Of a stretch of DNA of 64,000 nt, positions 1 through 9,971 are shown in pieces. A program made the position numbers and the translations under genes. The DNA comes from Acetobacter papayae JCM 25143 (lineage in GTDB: Bacteria > Pseudomonadota > Alphaproteobacteria > Acetobacterales > Acetobacteraceae), in NCBI RefSeq assembly GCF_000613285.1, contig NZ_BAIN01000002.1:1-64000 (forward strand). Direction: 5' to 3'. The stretch's first letter is position 1. Each line of letters opens with the position of its first letter. The notes below the pieces were generated by a model. The model ran no database searches. It saw nothing but the letters and a program-made list of their open reading frames with translations, and was not told the DNA's origin.

Positions 1-518
1 GCATTGTGTTTCATTCAAAGGTGGATAGGAGATATCCGCATTAAGCAACAAAATGCAATCGCGGTTTTATCAACGCATGGGGCCCTTTAGCGTTCGTTTC
101 ACACATGTAGGAAGATGAATCTTGATAGCTATTTCCGCCGTTAGCAAAGTCATCCTTGCCTGAAAAGACAGCGATGCTTGTATGGTGATAACCTGTGCCT
201 CTTCAAGGCAGTCACCCTTGAGTGGAGTAACCAGCTCTAGGCTATGCACAGACAGCGCAACAGTTTTCCTTGCGTATGATTGGTTTTGGTTGACTGCCCG
301 GCCTCACTAAGATTCATGCCGTGCACGGCCGTCCGTAAGAGCTGTTGCTGAGGGTATAATGTTCACGGATACACAAGTCGGCCGTAACGCGCGATGTGTG
401 ACAGTCCACAGCTTAACGCAATCTATGTCGCCGCTGTCTTACTCTTCTATTTTAAAGCATCAGCCCTTGGTCTGGAAACTTGAGCACCAAAGAAACCAGG
501 CTACATAAGATTGGAATT
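1..518. other. No recognisable gene
   Basis: This stretch lies downstream of the malonate operon. I see no convincing reading frame, tRNA or repeat in it on either strand. The end of the operon (mdcH stop at 519) should carry a terminator here, but no clean hairpin followed by a T tract is visible. Confidence 0.5.
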
Positions 519-1454
519 TTAATTATGTTGCGTCAGCCAGTGGATGAGACCGTCCAGCGTGTGGAAGTCGTCAGCGCTGCGTGCCGGGATAGTGGCTAGG
601 TTCGCCTGCGCCATGCGCGATAATGCACGGCCCGGGCCTGTTTCGAGAATGGCGGAGACAGTGCTTTCAGTACAGGCGTCAAGACAGGCGTCCCAGAGTA
701 CTGTTGTCGCGACCTGTTTTGCTAGCCGATCACATCCATCGGCCATCTGAAAAATCGGTTCGCCATCATGGCCACTGAGAAGGCGTCGCCCCCGAGCGGG
801 GCGGGACGGTTTAAGGGCAGTTAGTGTCTCGCGCAGTGGCGCCACCGCGCTTTGAAGCAACGGCGTATGAGAGGGCACGGCGACAGGGAGACGCCGTGCC
901 GTGGTGGCCCCCGCGTTCAGTGACAGGAGAATGGCAGCGTCCAGTGCGGCATGGTGGCCCCCGATGACGGCGGCTTCAGGCCCGTTGGCAATAGCGATTG
1001 TCGTGCCCGTCTTGTCGAGAATGGGGGCTAGGCGCGCTATCGGTAGCCCCGCAATCCCAGCGAGGCCGGCATCTGGGGGGCTGGCTGCGTCCATGAGGTC
1101 TGCCCGCCGGGCTGCAAGGGTCAGGACCTGTTCGGGTGTCAGGCATCCGGCAATGCCCCAGGCGGCCAACTCGCCCACGCTATACCCCGCACAGAGCAGT
1201 GTCTGGCTATCGAGTGTGGTCGCAAGAGCCGCATTTAAGGCAAGCGCCTGCGTACAGCACAAGATTTGTCCGGCCCGGTTGCTGAACAGTTCTCCTTCGG
1301 AGGCCGTTTTCACGAAGGCACGGGGGTCCGCACCTAGCAGAGGTGTCGCCGCGGCGAAAATCGCCTCGGCCTCCGAACGATCTGCCTGAAGATCGAACAT
1401 GGTGGCATGCTGGCCACCCTGTCCGGAGCAGAGAATGGCGAGTGCGCCAGTCAT
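519..1454 (-). CDS. mdcH: Malonate decarboxylase, malonyl-CoA:ACP transacylase subunit MdcH
   Basis: 311 aa FabD-like acyltransferase. In the Mdc system it charges the acyl carrier protein MdcC by transferring malonyl from malonyl-CoA, priming the decarboxylase cycle in the cytoplasm. The N-terminus carries the GQGGQ motif of the family (residues 11-15), the nucleophile elbow GYSVGE (about 89-94) and the catalytic-His segment PSHTPL (about 193-198). A GPG motif follows near the C-terminus. It is the last gene of the minus-strand mdc operon, 30 bases after the transporter gene. The assignment rests on motifs plus operon context; alone it could be read as FabD. Confidence 0.93.
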   Translation of the reverse strand: MTGALAILCSGQGGQHATMFDLQADRSEAEAIFAAATPLLGADPRAFVKTASEGELFSNRAGQILCCTQALALNAALATTLDSQTLLCAGYSVGELAAWGIAGCLTPEQVLTLAARRADLMDAASPPDAGLAGIAGLPIARLAPILDKTGTTIAIANGPEAAVIGGHHAALDAAILLSLNAGATTARRLPVAVPSHTPLLQSAVAPLRETLTALKPSRPARGRRLLSGHDGEPIFQMADGCDRLAKQVATTVLWDACLDACTESTVSAILETGPGRALSRMAQANLATIPARSADDFHTLDGLIHWLTQHN

Positions 1455-1484
1455 GCGATGCGTTTCTGTGTCACAACCATTGCG

Positions 1485-2435
1485 TCAGGATACGGCTGGA
1501 ACGGCTGTGAGTGAAAGAGCAATCGTCAGGGTTATGAGGCTGAGCACGGTGCTGACAACCATGATCGATCCGGCATCCCGACTGTCTGTTTGGTAGCGGA
1601 GCGCGAAAAGCAGGCCGAAGAAGCCGGCTGGAAGGGCCATGAGCAGGATGACGGCATGGGCCATTTGTGTAGGCATCGGGATCAGCCAGATCAGCGGCAG
1701 GGCGATCAGGGGCTGAATGATGTTGCACAATATGCTGAGGAAGATAATGCGCGAGGAGAGGGATACTTTCTGCGCACTCAGGATCAGGCCGGTGACAAAC
1801 AGCGCCACACCAGCAGTTGTCTGTCCCAGCAGTTCGAAGGAGCGCAGAACAAAAACTGGCAGTGCGACACCGATCAGCGCGATGGCGACGCCCAAGAAAG
1901 GGGCAATAACTAGCGGCTTGAGCATCGAACGCCCAATGGAGATGAATAGCAACGCTAGGCCGCTCGTCTTGCCACCATCTTTCTCTGCTTCAAGAAACGC
2001 GAGGGTGAGGGGAGACATCACGATGGCGCCGGAGACGATTGCCGTGGTGATGTAGAGTTTGCCCGTTGCTCCGAAGACGGCGGCCGCCAGCGGGATACCG
2101 GCTGCGGCATAATTCGGCAGCGATGTGCTGAGCGCGATGACCGCAGAGACCGCCGAGGAAAATCCGGAAACGAAGCGCGCCATTGCCCAGACGAAGGCAA
2201 AGACGATCAGCATGCCCAGCAGCAGAACAAGCAGAAGCGGCCACTGCTCCGCCAGTACAGCGCGCGAGGCCTGAGCTGTCGTCGCGAAAAGGGCGGCAGG
2301 AAGGGCGAACTCCATGGTCAGAACGTTCAGGCTTGCAACGTTCCGGTTGTCGATCTTGCCGCGTTTACCGGCGTAATATCCCGCAATCATCACCGCGAAA
2401 ATCGGGACGAGAGAAATCAGAAGAATTTGCGCCAT
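1485..2435 (-). CDS. mdcF: Malonate transporter, auxin efflux carrier (AEC) family
   Basis: 316 aa, almost entirely hydrophobic with about ten membrane spans. It starts with the short N-terminal helix and GYYAGKRG loop typical of AEC/MdcF carriers. It sits between mdcB and mdcH, with gaps of 18 and 30 bases, which makes malonate uptake its likely role. Some bacteria use the unrelated MdcLM pair here; the sequence is clearly of the single-chain AEC type. Substrate is inferred from context. Confidence 0.88.
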   Translation of the reverse strand: MAQILLISLVPIFAVMIAGYYAGKRGKIDNRNVASLNVLTMEFALPAALFATTAQASRAVLAEQWPLLLVLLLGMLIVFAFVWAMARFVSGFSSAVSAVIALSTSLPNYAAAGIPLAAAVFGATGKLYITTAIVSGAIVMSPLTLAFLEAEKDGGKTSGLALLFISIGRSMLKPLVIAPFLGVAIALIGVALPVFVLRSFELLGQTTAGVALFVTGLILSAQKVSLSSRIIFLSILCNIIQPLIALPLIWLIPMPTQMAHAVILLMALPAGFFGLLFALRYQTDSRDAGSIMVVSTVLSLITLTIALSLTAVPAVS

Positions 2436-2453
2436 TGTCTAATTCCTGAATAT

Positions 2454-3338
2454 TTATCTTGTCGGCGATCCGGGAGGCTGTTTGTGGGGCAGTGCCGGAT
2501 CGAGCCGATCGAGAAACAGTGACAGCGCCAGACCATCGGCTGCGCCGCCGGGGGATAAGCGGTGTTTGACGAAATCACGGTGGATGATGGCCGCCTGTTG
2601 GCGCCAATCTGCCTGCCCAACGCCGCCATTTTTCAAAAAATGACGGGCATGACCCTGAGCGAAGCGCAGGCCTTCCGGTCCACCGCGATAGAGAAGGTTG
2701 GTGTCTGCCAATGTGGCGATGAGTGCCATGCAGCACTGCACGCGAGCGGCCTCCGGATCATCCGGCTGCAGAGCGCGACCTTGCCGGAGTGCGGAGACGC
2801 CCACAGTACGAATGGTAGGGAAACCCCAGCCGGCCTCTATTCTGGCTCCGCCAGCACCATGCAGGCGACGCATACGACCGCCATGTGTTGCCTCTTCGGG
2901 AGGTGTGCCCAGAATTTCCGCCCCCCAGTTTTGCCGGAGAATATCGGAGCAGGCAGAGCGCTCGCCTGATGTCGCACGGTGGCCTGCGGCAGCGCTGGCG
3001 AGGCCGAGCGCCCAGATCGCTCCCCGGTGGGTATTGATCGCGCCCGTGGCGTCCATCATGGCGCGCTCGGCATCGAGGCCGATTTCGCGCAGGCGAGAGA
3101 GAGGCGCGTTGATTGATCCGGCCTCATAAAGCTGCGCGAAAAAAGGTGTGATGGCATGAGCGCTGGAGACGAACTGCGCGACCGTCATATCGGTATGGCT
3201 ACCTTGGTCGATATGACTGACCAGCCCGGGTTTCGGCCATGTTCGTACCTCGGCGAGAAGGCAAGCTCTTGCGAGCCAGGCAATCTGTCGGGCGCTTTCT
3301 GCCGAGGGGGCAGCTTGAAAGGCGAAGCGCATCGTCAT
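2454..3338 (-). CDS. mdcB: Triphosphoribosyl-dephospho-CoA synthase MdcB
   Basis: 294 aa CitG/MdcB-family enzyme. It joins ATP-derived triphosphoribose to dephospho-CoA to make the precursor of the MdcC prosthetic group. Visible family signatures are PKPGLVSHIDQGSHTDM (about 36-52), the NTHRGAIWALG segment (about 102-112) and the C-terminal GGAADGLALSLF (about 262-273). Its start is 6 bases after the mdcG stop, so the two cofactor genes are probably co-translated. Its product is the substrate of MdcG. Confidence 0.93.
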   Translation of the reverse strand: MTMRFAFQAAPSAESARQIAWLARACLLAEVRTWPKPGLVSHIDQGSHTDMTVAQFVSSAHAITPFFAQLYEAGSINAPLSRLREIGLDAERAMMDATGAINTHRGAIWALGLASAAAGHRATSGERSACSDILRQNWGAEILGTPPEEATHGGRMRRLHGAGGARIEAGWGFPTIRTVGVSALRQGRALQPDDPEAARVQCCMALIATLADTNLLYRGGPEGLRFAQGHARHFLKNGGVGQADWRQQAAIIHRDFVKHRLSPGGAADGLALSLFLDRLDPALPHKQPPGSPTR

Positions 3339-3344
3339 GCTGCT

Positions 3345-4013
3345 CTAACCTGCGGTAAGGCGAGCAGGGTGCGCGCGGGGGTGGAGAGAGAGGCCCGTCA
3401 AGCTTTTGACTAGCACCTCGTCGCCCGGGGAGGCAGAAACGAGTTCGCGCCATTGAACGGCTCGATCGTCTGAGAAAATCAGTTCACCATCTAGCGGCGT
3501 GTGCAACGTTGCGGCGGTCTGCTCCAGATCCGCAAGGAAGGCATGAATATCCAGACAGGCGGGATCGACACGCCAGAGTAGATCGAGATCGGACGAGGGC
3601 GACAGATAAGGCAAGCCCGTCACCGCTCCCCAAAGAAGGCTTCCTGTTGGTTCGGGCGTCACATTATGGCGTTGGGCTAGGGCGTCCAACCGTTTTATGT
3701 CGGCAAGCCGGGCGGCCGTCATGCTGGGTTGCGCGGTTACCGCCTGCGGCCAGACTGATGCCGAGAAGGGGCTTAGGGCTTCCATTGGCACTCGAAAGCT
3801 CAACCGCCGCTTTCCTTCATTGGGGGGCAGTGGCAGGCCAAGCGGCACCACTCTGTCCGTCAGTTCAGGCTCGGAAGCGTAGGGGCGGCGGACGATGAGC
3901 GGCCAGCCCCGCTTGGCCCAGTGCCGCACGAGCATCTCGGGCTGTGCGGTCGCGACGGCCAGCCAGACCTGCGGTTCGACGACAAGCAGAGCGTGGCGCC
4001 GAAGCGTGATCAT
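3345..4013 (-). CDS. mdcG: Phosphoribosyl-dephospho-CoA transferase MdcG
   Basis: 222 aa holo-ACP synthase of malonate decarboxylase. It attaches 2'-(5''-triphosphoribosyl)-3'-dephospho-CoA to a serine of MdcC. The nucleotidyltransferase core is visible as GSLLWGAVTGLPYL followed by SSDLDLLWRV (about 128-151), including the DLDL acidic pair for metal. The start overlaps the stop of mdcDE, giving translational coupling. Length fits the family. Confidence 0.92.
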   Translation of the reverse strand: MITLRRHALLVVEPQVWLAVATAQPEMLVRHWAKRGWPLIVRRPYASEPELTDRVVPLGLPLPPNEGKRRLSFRVPMEALSPFSASVWPQAVTAQPSMTAARLADIKRLDALAQRHNVTPEPTGSLLWGAVTGLPYLSPSSDLDLLWRVDPACLDIHAFLADLEQTAATLHTPLDGELIFSDDRAVQWRELVSASPGDEVLVKSLTGLSLHPRAHPARLTAG

Positions 4014-5670
4014 CAGATCGTGCCTTCTCCGGCTGTTGCTTCCAGAAAAGCCGCCTCAACCCGCGAGGCGATGTCATGCGCCTGCTTGCGGCCACCCCGC
4101 TCGGCACCGAGCGCATCGCGTGTGTCCTTAGTGGCAGGTGTAGCCAGCACAGTGGCAAGGCGGGGGGCAAGCGGACCATCTGCGGCGGTCCAGACCTCCG
4201 CGACAGCGCCTGTTGCTGCGAGCGGAGCCACACCGGGTGCGAAAATGGGTGTGGAGGCCGCTTTTTCTGTCAGTACGTCCAAAGGCAGTTTGGTTACACG
4301 CGCGATAGACGGTAAATCCATGACACTGGGATGTGCACCATCCAGCGCGATCAGCGTTTGCGTGGCAAGGGCCGTTGCGATGAATGCTCCGGCTGCCGCC
4401 GTACCATAAAGCAGAGCGACGGTTCGATGCCCCCGCGCGCCGGCAAGGGTGATGACCTTGGCGAGATGCCCGAGATATTCATTCAGGCCAAGCATTTCAT
4501 CGCGCCGTGTCATGCGCTGGCTTGCCGTGTCGATCAGCAGGATAATCGGCGTTTTCTGGCCCGCGCGGATGATATCGAGAACGGACCCGGCTAGGGTGAT
4601 GGCGATCTCCGGGCTCAGAGGCGTGGCATCCGTGATCCCCAGCACAGCGACAGTCTCGTTCTTTACAGTCGCTGTGCCTAGCAGGGTATTTTCTGCTCCG
4701 GGGGTGACGTTGTGGCCCTCGGGGAAGAGGGCGGCAAGCAGCTCAGCGGGCGCCATGGGCGTGTCCCTTCTCGGCAAGCAGAGTGATGAAAGCGTCGTCA
4801 CTGAGTTCAGATACGCTCTCGGGAGCATCAATACCGGCGCGCGCCCATATCTCGGGCGTATCACGCAATCTCCGTAAGCGTTCAGCCGGTCTTCGAGGCG
4901 CTTTTGCTCGGCATCGAGCGTTGCAAGAGAGAAATCGGGCAGCGTATTGCGGGTAATCGCTGCTGCTTGGCGAAAGCTCGCTACATCGCCTTTGACGTAG
5001 CTGTCCGCCCCACCGAGCAGAGCGCGGCTTCGCCCGCCGGTTACTCGCCAGACGAGGGCGCGATCACGGGAGTCGAATTCCTCTGCTCCCTTGTTCGTTT
5101 CAATGACTTCCGGCCCACTGATGGAAATGCGGCCCTGTTCCGAGATGATGACATGCGAGCAGCAGGCCGTGACGATGCCGCCACCGCCAAAAGCGCCAGC
5201 GCGGCCGCCGATCAGCGCGATGACCGGAACTCCTGCGCTACGGGCCTCCAGAACGGCTCTTACCGTTTCGGAAACGGCCATTTCTCCGGCATTGGCTTCC
5301 TGAAGGCGGACGCCCCCCGTATCAAGCAGCAGGAAAACGGTCGATACCGCCTGCGCCGTGCCAGCGGCTGTGGCCGCAGCCCGTAGTAGCCCCACGAGTT
5401 TAGCGCCACTCACCTCGGCAAAAGTGCCACCCATGAACTGGCCTTCCTGCGCCGCAATAGCGACGGGTTGGCCATTCAAGGTGCCGCGGCCGATAATCAT
5501 GCCATCGTCGAAGGCGGGCGGCAGATCGAACAGGGCGAGATGCGGGCTGATCACACGGGCTTCGGGGCCGAGGATTTCCCTGAAGCTCCCGTGATCGAGC
5601 AGCCCGTTGATCCGGGCACGCGCCGAGGATTCATACCATGACGCGGCTTGGTGATGTTTTCGGGAATCAT
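4013..5670 (-). CDS. mdcD: Fused malonate decarboxylase beta/gamma subunits (MdcD-MdcE), frameshifted at the N-terminus
   Basis: Carboxyltransferase-fold decarboxylase that removes CO2 from malonyl-S-MdcC. The first half is MdcD (DDGMIIGRG, FMGGTFAEVSGAKL, LLDTGGVRLQEAN). The second half is MdcE (NTLLGTA, LLIDTASQRMTRRDE, LYGTAAAGAF, HPSVMDLPSIARVT). The two are joined in one frame with no stop, although they are separate genes in many bacteria. An in-frame ATG exists only at 5670, overlapping the mdcC stop as ATGA. From it ten codons (MIPENITKPR) run until about 5639. There the conserved continuation WYESSARARINGLL lies one base out of frame, consistent with one missing base. The uninterrupted frame otherwise begins at a GTG near 5554 and would lack about 40 conserved residues. 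Confidence 0.88.
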
Positions 5671-5978
5671 GAGGGCATCTCCAGCATTTTCGTTCCCTGC
5701 ATCAGGCGCAGCATCACCGTATCGGGGCGTGCGCCGTTGTCATGGATGGTAATGCGCACGCCCCCTGGCGAGGTCCGCTCCACAAAATCGTGGATGACGG
5801 CTTCCCAGACTGCGCGATACCCCGTCGAAGCTGTCAGGACATCGATTTCGACCGCGTCACCGCCGATCCGTTCAAACAGGAGTTCGAGATTTCCCGACGC
5901 GACAACGCCAAGGATAGCCTGCTTGGTTGTGCCGGGCAGGGGGCGCTGTGCGCGGGTGCTGATGGTGAATTTTTCCAT
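5667..5978 (-). CDS. mdcC: Malonate decarboxylase acyl carrier protein (delta subunit) MdcC
   Basis: About 103 aa starting MEKFTIST. This is the small carrier whose serine holds the dephospho-CoA-type prosthetic group and passes acetyl and malonyl groups between MdcA and MdcDE. I chose the ATG at 5978, 8 bases after the mdcA stop, because the 13 extra upstream residues overlap mdcA and are absent from the family. The GVVASGNLELL segment (about 24-34) matches the region of the modified serine. It overlaps the mdcD start by ATGA. Confidence 0.92.
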   Translation of the reverse strand: MEKFTISTRAQRPLPGTTKQAILGVVASGNLELLFERIGGDAVEIDVLTASTGYRAVWEAVIHDFVERTSPGGVRITIHDNGARPDTVMLRLMQGTKMLEMPS

Positions 5979-5985
5979 GACGCTC

Positions 5986-7638
5986 TCACCAGTTCCGGAA
6001 TTTTGACGGCGGCGCATAAAGCCCGTCCGACCAGGTTACAAGATCGCGGATGGAGCGCGCTGCCAGAAGGTTGCGGTTGGCCTGAAGCGGGTCGATACCC
6101 AGATCTTCAGGACGCCGAATGATGCCGCGCGCGCGCAGTGCTGCCACCTTCGCGTGATCGCGCGCCATACCAACGGGGGTGTAGCCCGCCACACCTCGAA
6201 TGGCCTGTTCGATGTCGTCACTACTACGGCAAAGAAGAAGATTGGCGATGCCCTCTTCGGTGACGATATGCGTCACGTCATCGCCGAAGATCATGACGGG
6301 GGCGAGGGGCATGTTGAGCTTGCGCGCTAGAGCGATGCTGTCGAGTTCTTCGACGAAGGCTGGCTTCATCCCGTCCCCAAAGGTTTCAACCATCTGGACA
6401 ACAAGCTTGCGGCCGCGCACCAGTGGCCCTTCCGCTCCTGCGGCTTCGCGCCCGGCCTTGAGCCAGGCATCCGACGTATGGCGGCGGCCATGGGCATCCG
6501 ACCCCATGTTAGGCGCACCGCCAAAGCCTGCGATTCGGTCTGGGGTGACAGTGGAGGAGTTACCGGCGAGATCGATCTGGAGTGTTGAGCCTATGAACAT
6601 GTCACAGGCATAGAGCCCAGCATTTTGGCATAGCAGACGATTGGAACGCAGTGTGCCGTCCTTGCCGGTGAAATAGACGTCGGGCCGGGCTGACATATAG
6701 GCATCCATGCCGACCTCGCTGCCGAAGCAGTGTATCTGCTGGACCCAGCCACTTTCGATGGCGGGGATCAGCGTTGGATGCGGGTTCAGCGCCCAATGTG
6801 TAGCCACATCACCGCGCAGACCGAGTTCTTCACCATAGGTGGGCAGCAGCAGCTCAATAGCCGCAGTAGAAAAGCCGATGCCATGGTTGAGGCGTTTGGG
6901 CCGGTACTCGGCGTAAATGCCTTTCAGCGCCATCATGGCCATGAACACCTGTGTGTCCGTTACGGCGCCGGGATCACGGGTGAAAAGCGGTTCTACGTAG
7001 AATGGCCTTGGGGCTTCGACGATGAAGTCGATCTGATCGGCGGGAATATCCACGCGGGGCACCCGATCAACGATCTTGTTCACCTGTGCGACGACGATAC
7101 CGCTTTTATAGGCAGTTGCCTCGACGATCGTCGGTGTGTCTTCCGTATTCGGGCCGGTATAGAGATTGCCCTCCCGATCTGCACAGACCGCAGCGATCAG
7201 CGCTACATTCGGCGTGAGATCGATGTAGTAGCGTGCGAAAAGCTCAATATAGGTGTGGATCGCACCCAGTTCGATCTTGCCTTGGTCCAGCGCGCGGGCA
7301 ATCGCTGCCGATTGCGGACCAGAATAGGAAAAATCGAGCTTGCGGGCGATGCCGAGGCGGAAGAGATCGAGATGTTCAGATAAAACCAGCCCCGATTGCA
7401 CGATATGGAGGTCATGGATGAGACCCGGATCAACCTCTGTTAGGCAACTCGCGAGAAAATCGGCCTGCTTCTGATTGTCCCCCTCGAGGCACACGCGATC
7501 TTCGCTGCAGATGATGCGCTCGAGAAGCGCGGTCACGTTGTCTTTGGCTACGATCTTGCCGTCTGTCAGCGGCGCTGCTGCATTCAGCCGCCGCGTTCGT
7601 TCCGTCGCCTGCTTCGTCCACATACCCATGCGCTTCAT
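5986..7638 (-). CDS. mdcA: Malonate decarboxylase alpha subunit MdcA (acetyl-S-ACP:malonate ACP transferase)
   Basis: 550 aa CoA-transferase-like subunit that swaps acetyl for malonyl on MdcC, regenerating malonyl-S-MdcC in each cycle. Recognisable blocks are LEGDNQKQADFL (about 53-64), NHGIGFSTAAIELLLPTYG, CFGSEVGMDAYMSARPD and GFGGAPNMGSDAHGRRH. Length matches the family. It is the first gene of the operon and faces mdcR across about 100 bp, so operon control by MdcR is expected. Confidence 0.95.
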   Translation of the reverse strand: MKRMGMWTKQATERTRRLNAAAPLTDGKIVAKDNVTALLERIICSEDRVCLEGDNQKQADFLASCLTEVDPGLIHDLHIVQSGLVLSEHLDLFRLGIARKLDFSYSGPQSAAIARALDQGKIELGAIHTYIELFARYYIDLTPNVALIAAVCADREGNLYTGPNTEDTPTIVEATAYKSGIVVAQVNKIVDRVPRVDIPADQIDFIVEAPRPFYVEPLFTRDPGAVTDTQVFMAMMALKGIYAEYRPKRLNHGIGFSTAAIELLLPTYGEELGLRGDVATHWALNPHPTLIPAIESGWVQQIHCFGSEVGMDAYMSARPDVYFTGKDGTLRSNRLLCQNAGLYACDMFIGSTLQIDLAGNSSTVTPDRIAGFGGAPNMGSDAHGRRHTSDAWLKAGREAAGAEGPLVRGRKLVVQMVETFGDGMKPAFVEELDSIALARKLNMPLAPVMIFGDDVTHIVTEEGIANLLLCRSSDDIEQAIRGVAGYTPVGMARDHAKVAALRARGIIRRPEDLGIDPLQANRNLLAARSIRDLVTWSDGLYAPPSKFRNW

Positions 7639-7701
7639 CCCATCCGACTGCTGACTTGGGAAACTTTACGCGTTATTCGGCGGTAGTGGCAGAACAAATT
7701 A

Positions 7702-7729
7702 TTGACACCTTTGTGAGTGGTTTTATAAA
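7702..7729 (+). promoter_or_regulatory. Candidate sigma-70 promoter for mdcR
   Basis: TTGACA at 7702-7707 and TATAAA at 7724-7729 are separated by 16 bases and point toward mdcR. Transcription would start about 5 bases before the ATG at 7740, so the mRNA would be leaderless or nearly so. The AT-rich patch also lies where a LysR regulator would bind to control divergent mdcA. This is a pattern match only. Confidence 0.45.
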
Positions 7730-7739
7730 TAAATCTATC

Positions 7740-8639
7740 ATGCTTGATACTGGACTTCTCGAAAGTTTCCTTGCTGTTGTTGAAGAGGGAAGCTTCACCC
7801 TAGCCGCCGAGAGGATCGGGCGGACGCAATCCACAGTGAGCCAGCAGATCCGTCGGCTGGAGGAGCAGTTGGGCCAGCGTCTGCTCCATCGGTCGACGCA
7901 TCATGTGACGGTGCTGCCGGATGGCGAGCGGCTTCTCCCTCATGCACGGCGCATCCTTGGCGCAATTATGGAAGCCGAGCGCGATCTCAGCGGGTCGAGC
8001 CTGAGTGGCCATGTCAGCCTTGGTGTGGCGGAGGATTTCGCGACATCGCGCCTGCCGGATATTCTAAGGCGGTTTCGCCGGTTTTATCCGCAGGTGACGT
8101 TACAGGTGGAGATCGGACTGAGCGGCAATCTAAAGGATAAACTCCATGCGGGTTTTTTCGATGCCATTCTGATAAAAACTAAAACTGTCTCCGAAGGGGC
8201 CGAGCCGCTGATGGCGGATCCGCTGGTCTGGGTGGCGTCGCTCGATGATCCCATGATCTATCGGCAGCGGCCCTTGCCCCTTGCGCTCCATCCCGAGCCG
8301 AGTGTTACGCGCGGAATGGTAATCGAAGCCCTGAAGGCTGCCGGAATTCCCTTCACGATTGCCCATACGAGCTTGAGCATTACTGGCCTACGTGCCGGGG
8401 TTATCGCTGGTATGGGCATATCGGCCTTCGGGCGTAGCTTCATACCGGATGGGATGCAGATTATTGACACGCAAGCCATGGATCTGCCGCGTCTGGCAGA
8501 TCTATCTTTCGTTGTCGAATTGCAGGACAGTAAGCATGACAGCCTCGCGGTGACGGCACTGATCCAGGCAATTCGGGAGAATATTGCCTTGTTGGATCAG
8601 CACACCCTTCCTCAGGGGGCCAGGACTAGATTGGCGTGA
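7740..8639 (+). CDS. mdcR: LysR-family regulator of the malonate operon
   Basis: 299 aa. The winged helix-turn-helix covers residues 1-60 (LESFLAVVEEGSFTLAAERIGRTQSTVSQQIRRLE). A periplasmic-binding-like effector domain follows. The ATG at 7740 is preferred over the upstream in-frame start at 7656 because LysR proteins normally begin just before the LLESF helix. Divergent placement next to mdcA argues for malonate-responsive control of the mdc genes, as known for MdcR proteins. The reading frame ends just before the ClC gene. Confidence 0.85.
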   Translation: MLDTGLLESFLAVVEEGSFTLAAERIGRTQSTVSQQIRRLEEQLGQRLLHRSTHHVTVLPDGERLLPHARRILGAIMEAERDLSGSSLSGHVSLGVAEDFATSRLPDILRRFRRFYPQVTLQVEIGLSGNLKDKLHAGFFDAILIKTKTVSEGAEPLMADPLVWVASLDDPMIYRQRPLPLALHPEPSVTRGMVIEALKAAGIPFTIAHTSLSITGLRAGVIAGMGISAFGRSFIPDGMQIIDTQAMDLPRLADLSFVVELQDSKHDSLAVTALIQAIRENIALLDQHTLPQGARTRLA

Positions 8640-8643
8640 AACA

Positions 8644-9971
8644 GTGACATTGATAAATCCCTTCCATAGACATGACAAATCACAAGCGGGCACGAGTCAG
8701 CCGCCTAGTCGTCTCACTGCGCTTTCTCTCCTGTCCATTTTGACGGGCGTTGTAGTCGGAGCGATATGTGGAATATTCCGGCTGTTTCTGGAATATCTGG
8801 AAGGACTGAGGACAGCTCTGGCAGTTGGTGCTTTGCATAGCTTTCCTGCATGTTTGTTCTTGATTGTGCTCGGCAGCCTCTCAGCCTTTATTGCATCATG
8901 GATGGTTAGACGATTGGCGCCGCTGGCTTCGGGGAGTGGAATTCCTCATGTCGAGGCTGTTCTGGCCGGACTTACAACCCCAGCTTCTATCGGATTGATC
9001 CCGGTCAAGTTTATCGGAGGATTACTGGCCATCGGAGGGGGGCTGGCGCTGGGGCGGGAGGGGCCCAGTGTGCAGATGGGCGCTACGGCCGCCAGCACAA
9101 TCGGCCGTCTGCTACGGCTGGGGCCGGCGGATTGTCGGTCATTGTTAGCAGCAGGGGCGGGGGCCGGGCTGGCAACGGCGTTTAATGCGCCTGCGGCAGG
9201 TGCGATCTTCGTACTGGAAGAACTGGTCGGCCGGTTCGAGGCGCGAACCGCCTGTTCCGCGCTTGGCGCGTCGGTGTCTGCCATCCTTGTCTCCCGCGCT
9301 TTGCAGGGCGGCCATCCTGATTTTGTTGTGGCTGATAGTCCCATGGTTATCAGCGTTTCAGCACAATTGCTGTTTTTACTGACGGGTCTTGCGGTCGGTT
9401 TGCTTTCGGTGCTGTACAATCGAACAATTCTTGTCACGTTGCGATTGGCAGAACGTATCAATGTTGGTGTCGAAATCCGGGCTGCGATTATTGGCGCGTT
9501 CGGTGGCTGATCGTGTGGCTCACGCCGCACCTTGCCGGAGGCGGTGACTGGATCACACAAAGCGCCATTGACGGAAAGCTGGTCTGGACTGCGCTACCGA
9601 TGCTGTATGTTCTACGTTTGGTCTTCGGCTCTGTGTCCTATGCCGCAGCAACACCGGGCGGGTTGTTTGCTCCCATGGTGGCTCTTGGCGCTCTAGCGGG
9701 ACTGGGTTGTGGAGACCTTGCCCACGTTCTTTCCCCCACACTGGCAGCAAGGACGACGCCATTTGTGGTCGTTGGCATGGCCGCGATGTTTGCGGGGGCG
9801 GTAAGGGCTCCTCTCACCGGGATCATTCTGGTGACGGAAATGACCAATACGCCCAGCCTTCTGCTTCCGCTGCTATCGGGCAGCTTTGCTGCCATGTTCG
9901 TGGCGGACGCAATGGGCGAGGCACCGATTTACCAAGCTTTGCGCGTCCGTGCTGCAGGTGAAAAACGTTAA
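8644..9971 (+). pseudogene. ClC-family chloride channel/antiporter, frameshifted
   Basis: Voltage-gated ClC-type membrane protein. The anion-pathway signatures are clear: GSGIPHVEA (the GxGxP motif), GREGPSVQMG (GREGP, holding the gating glutamate) and FNAPAAGAIFVLEE. After 9510 a stop interrupts the frame. Homology resumes one base out of phase with WLIVWLTPHLAGGGD and continues through PGGLFAPMVALGA to the end. Restoring one base near 9505 rejoins GAFGG to LIVW, giving a protein of about 440 aa. Start is uncertain: GTG at 8644 or TTG at 8650, four to ten bases after mdcR. Whether it works with the malonate genes is unknown. Confidence 0.85.

Noticed and set aside
1-518. Possible small RNA or tRNA in the first 500 bases
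   Set aside because: No cloverleaf or strong hairpin-plus-T-tract could be drawn with confidence.
2562-5594. Several plus-strand frames of 80-160 codons opposite the mdc genes
   Set aside because: High-GC antisense shadows; the minus strand holds conserved, overlapping mdc genes.
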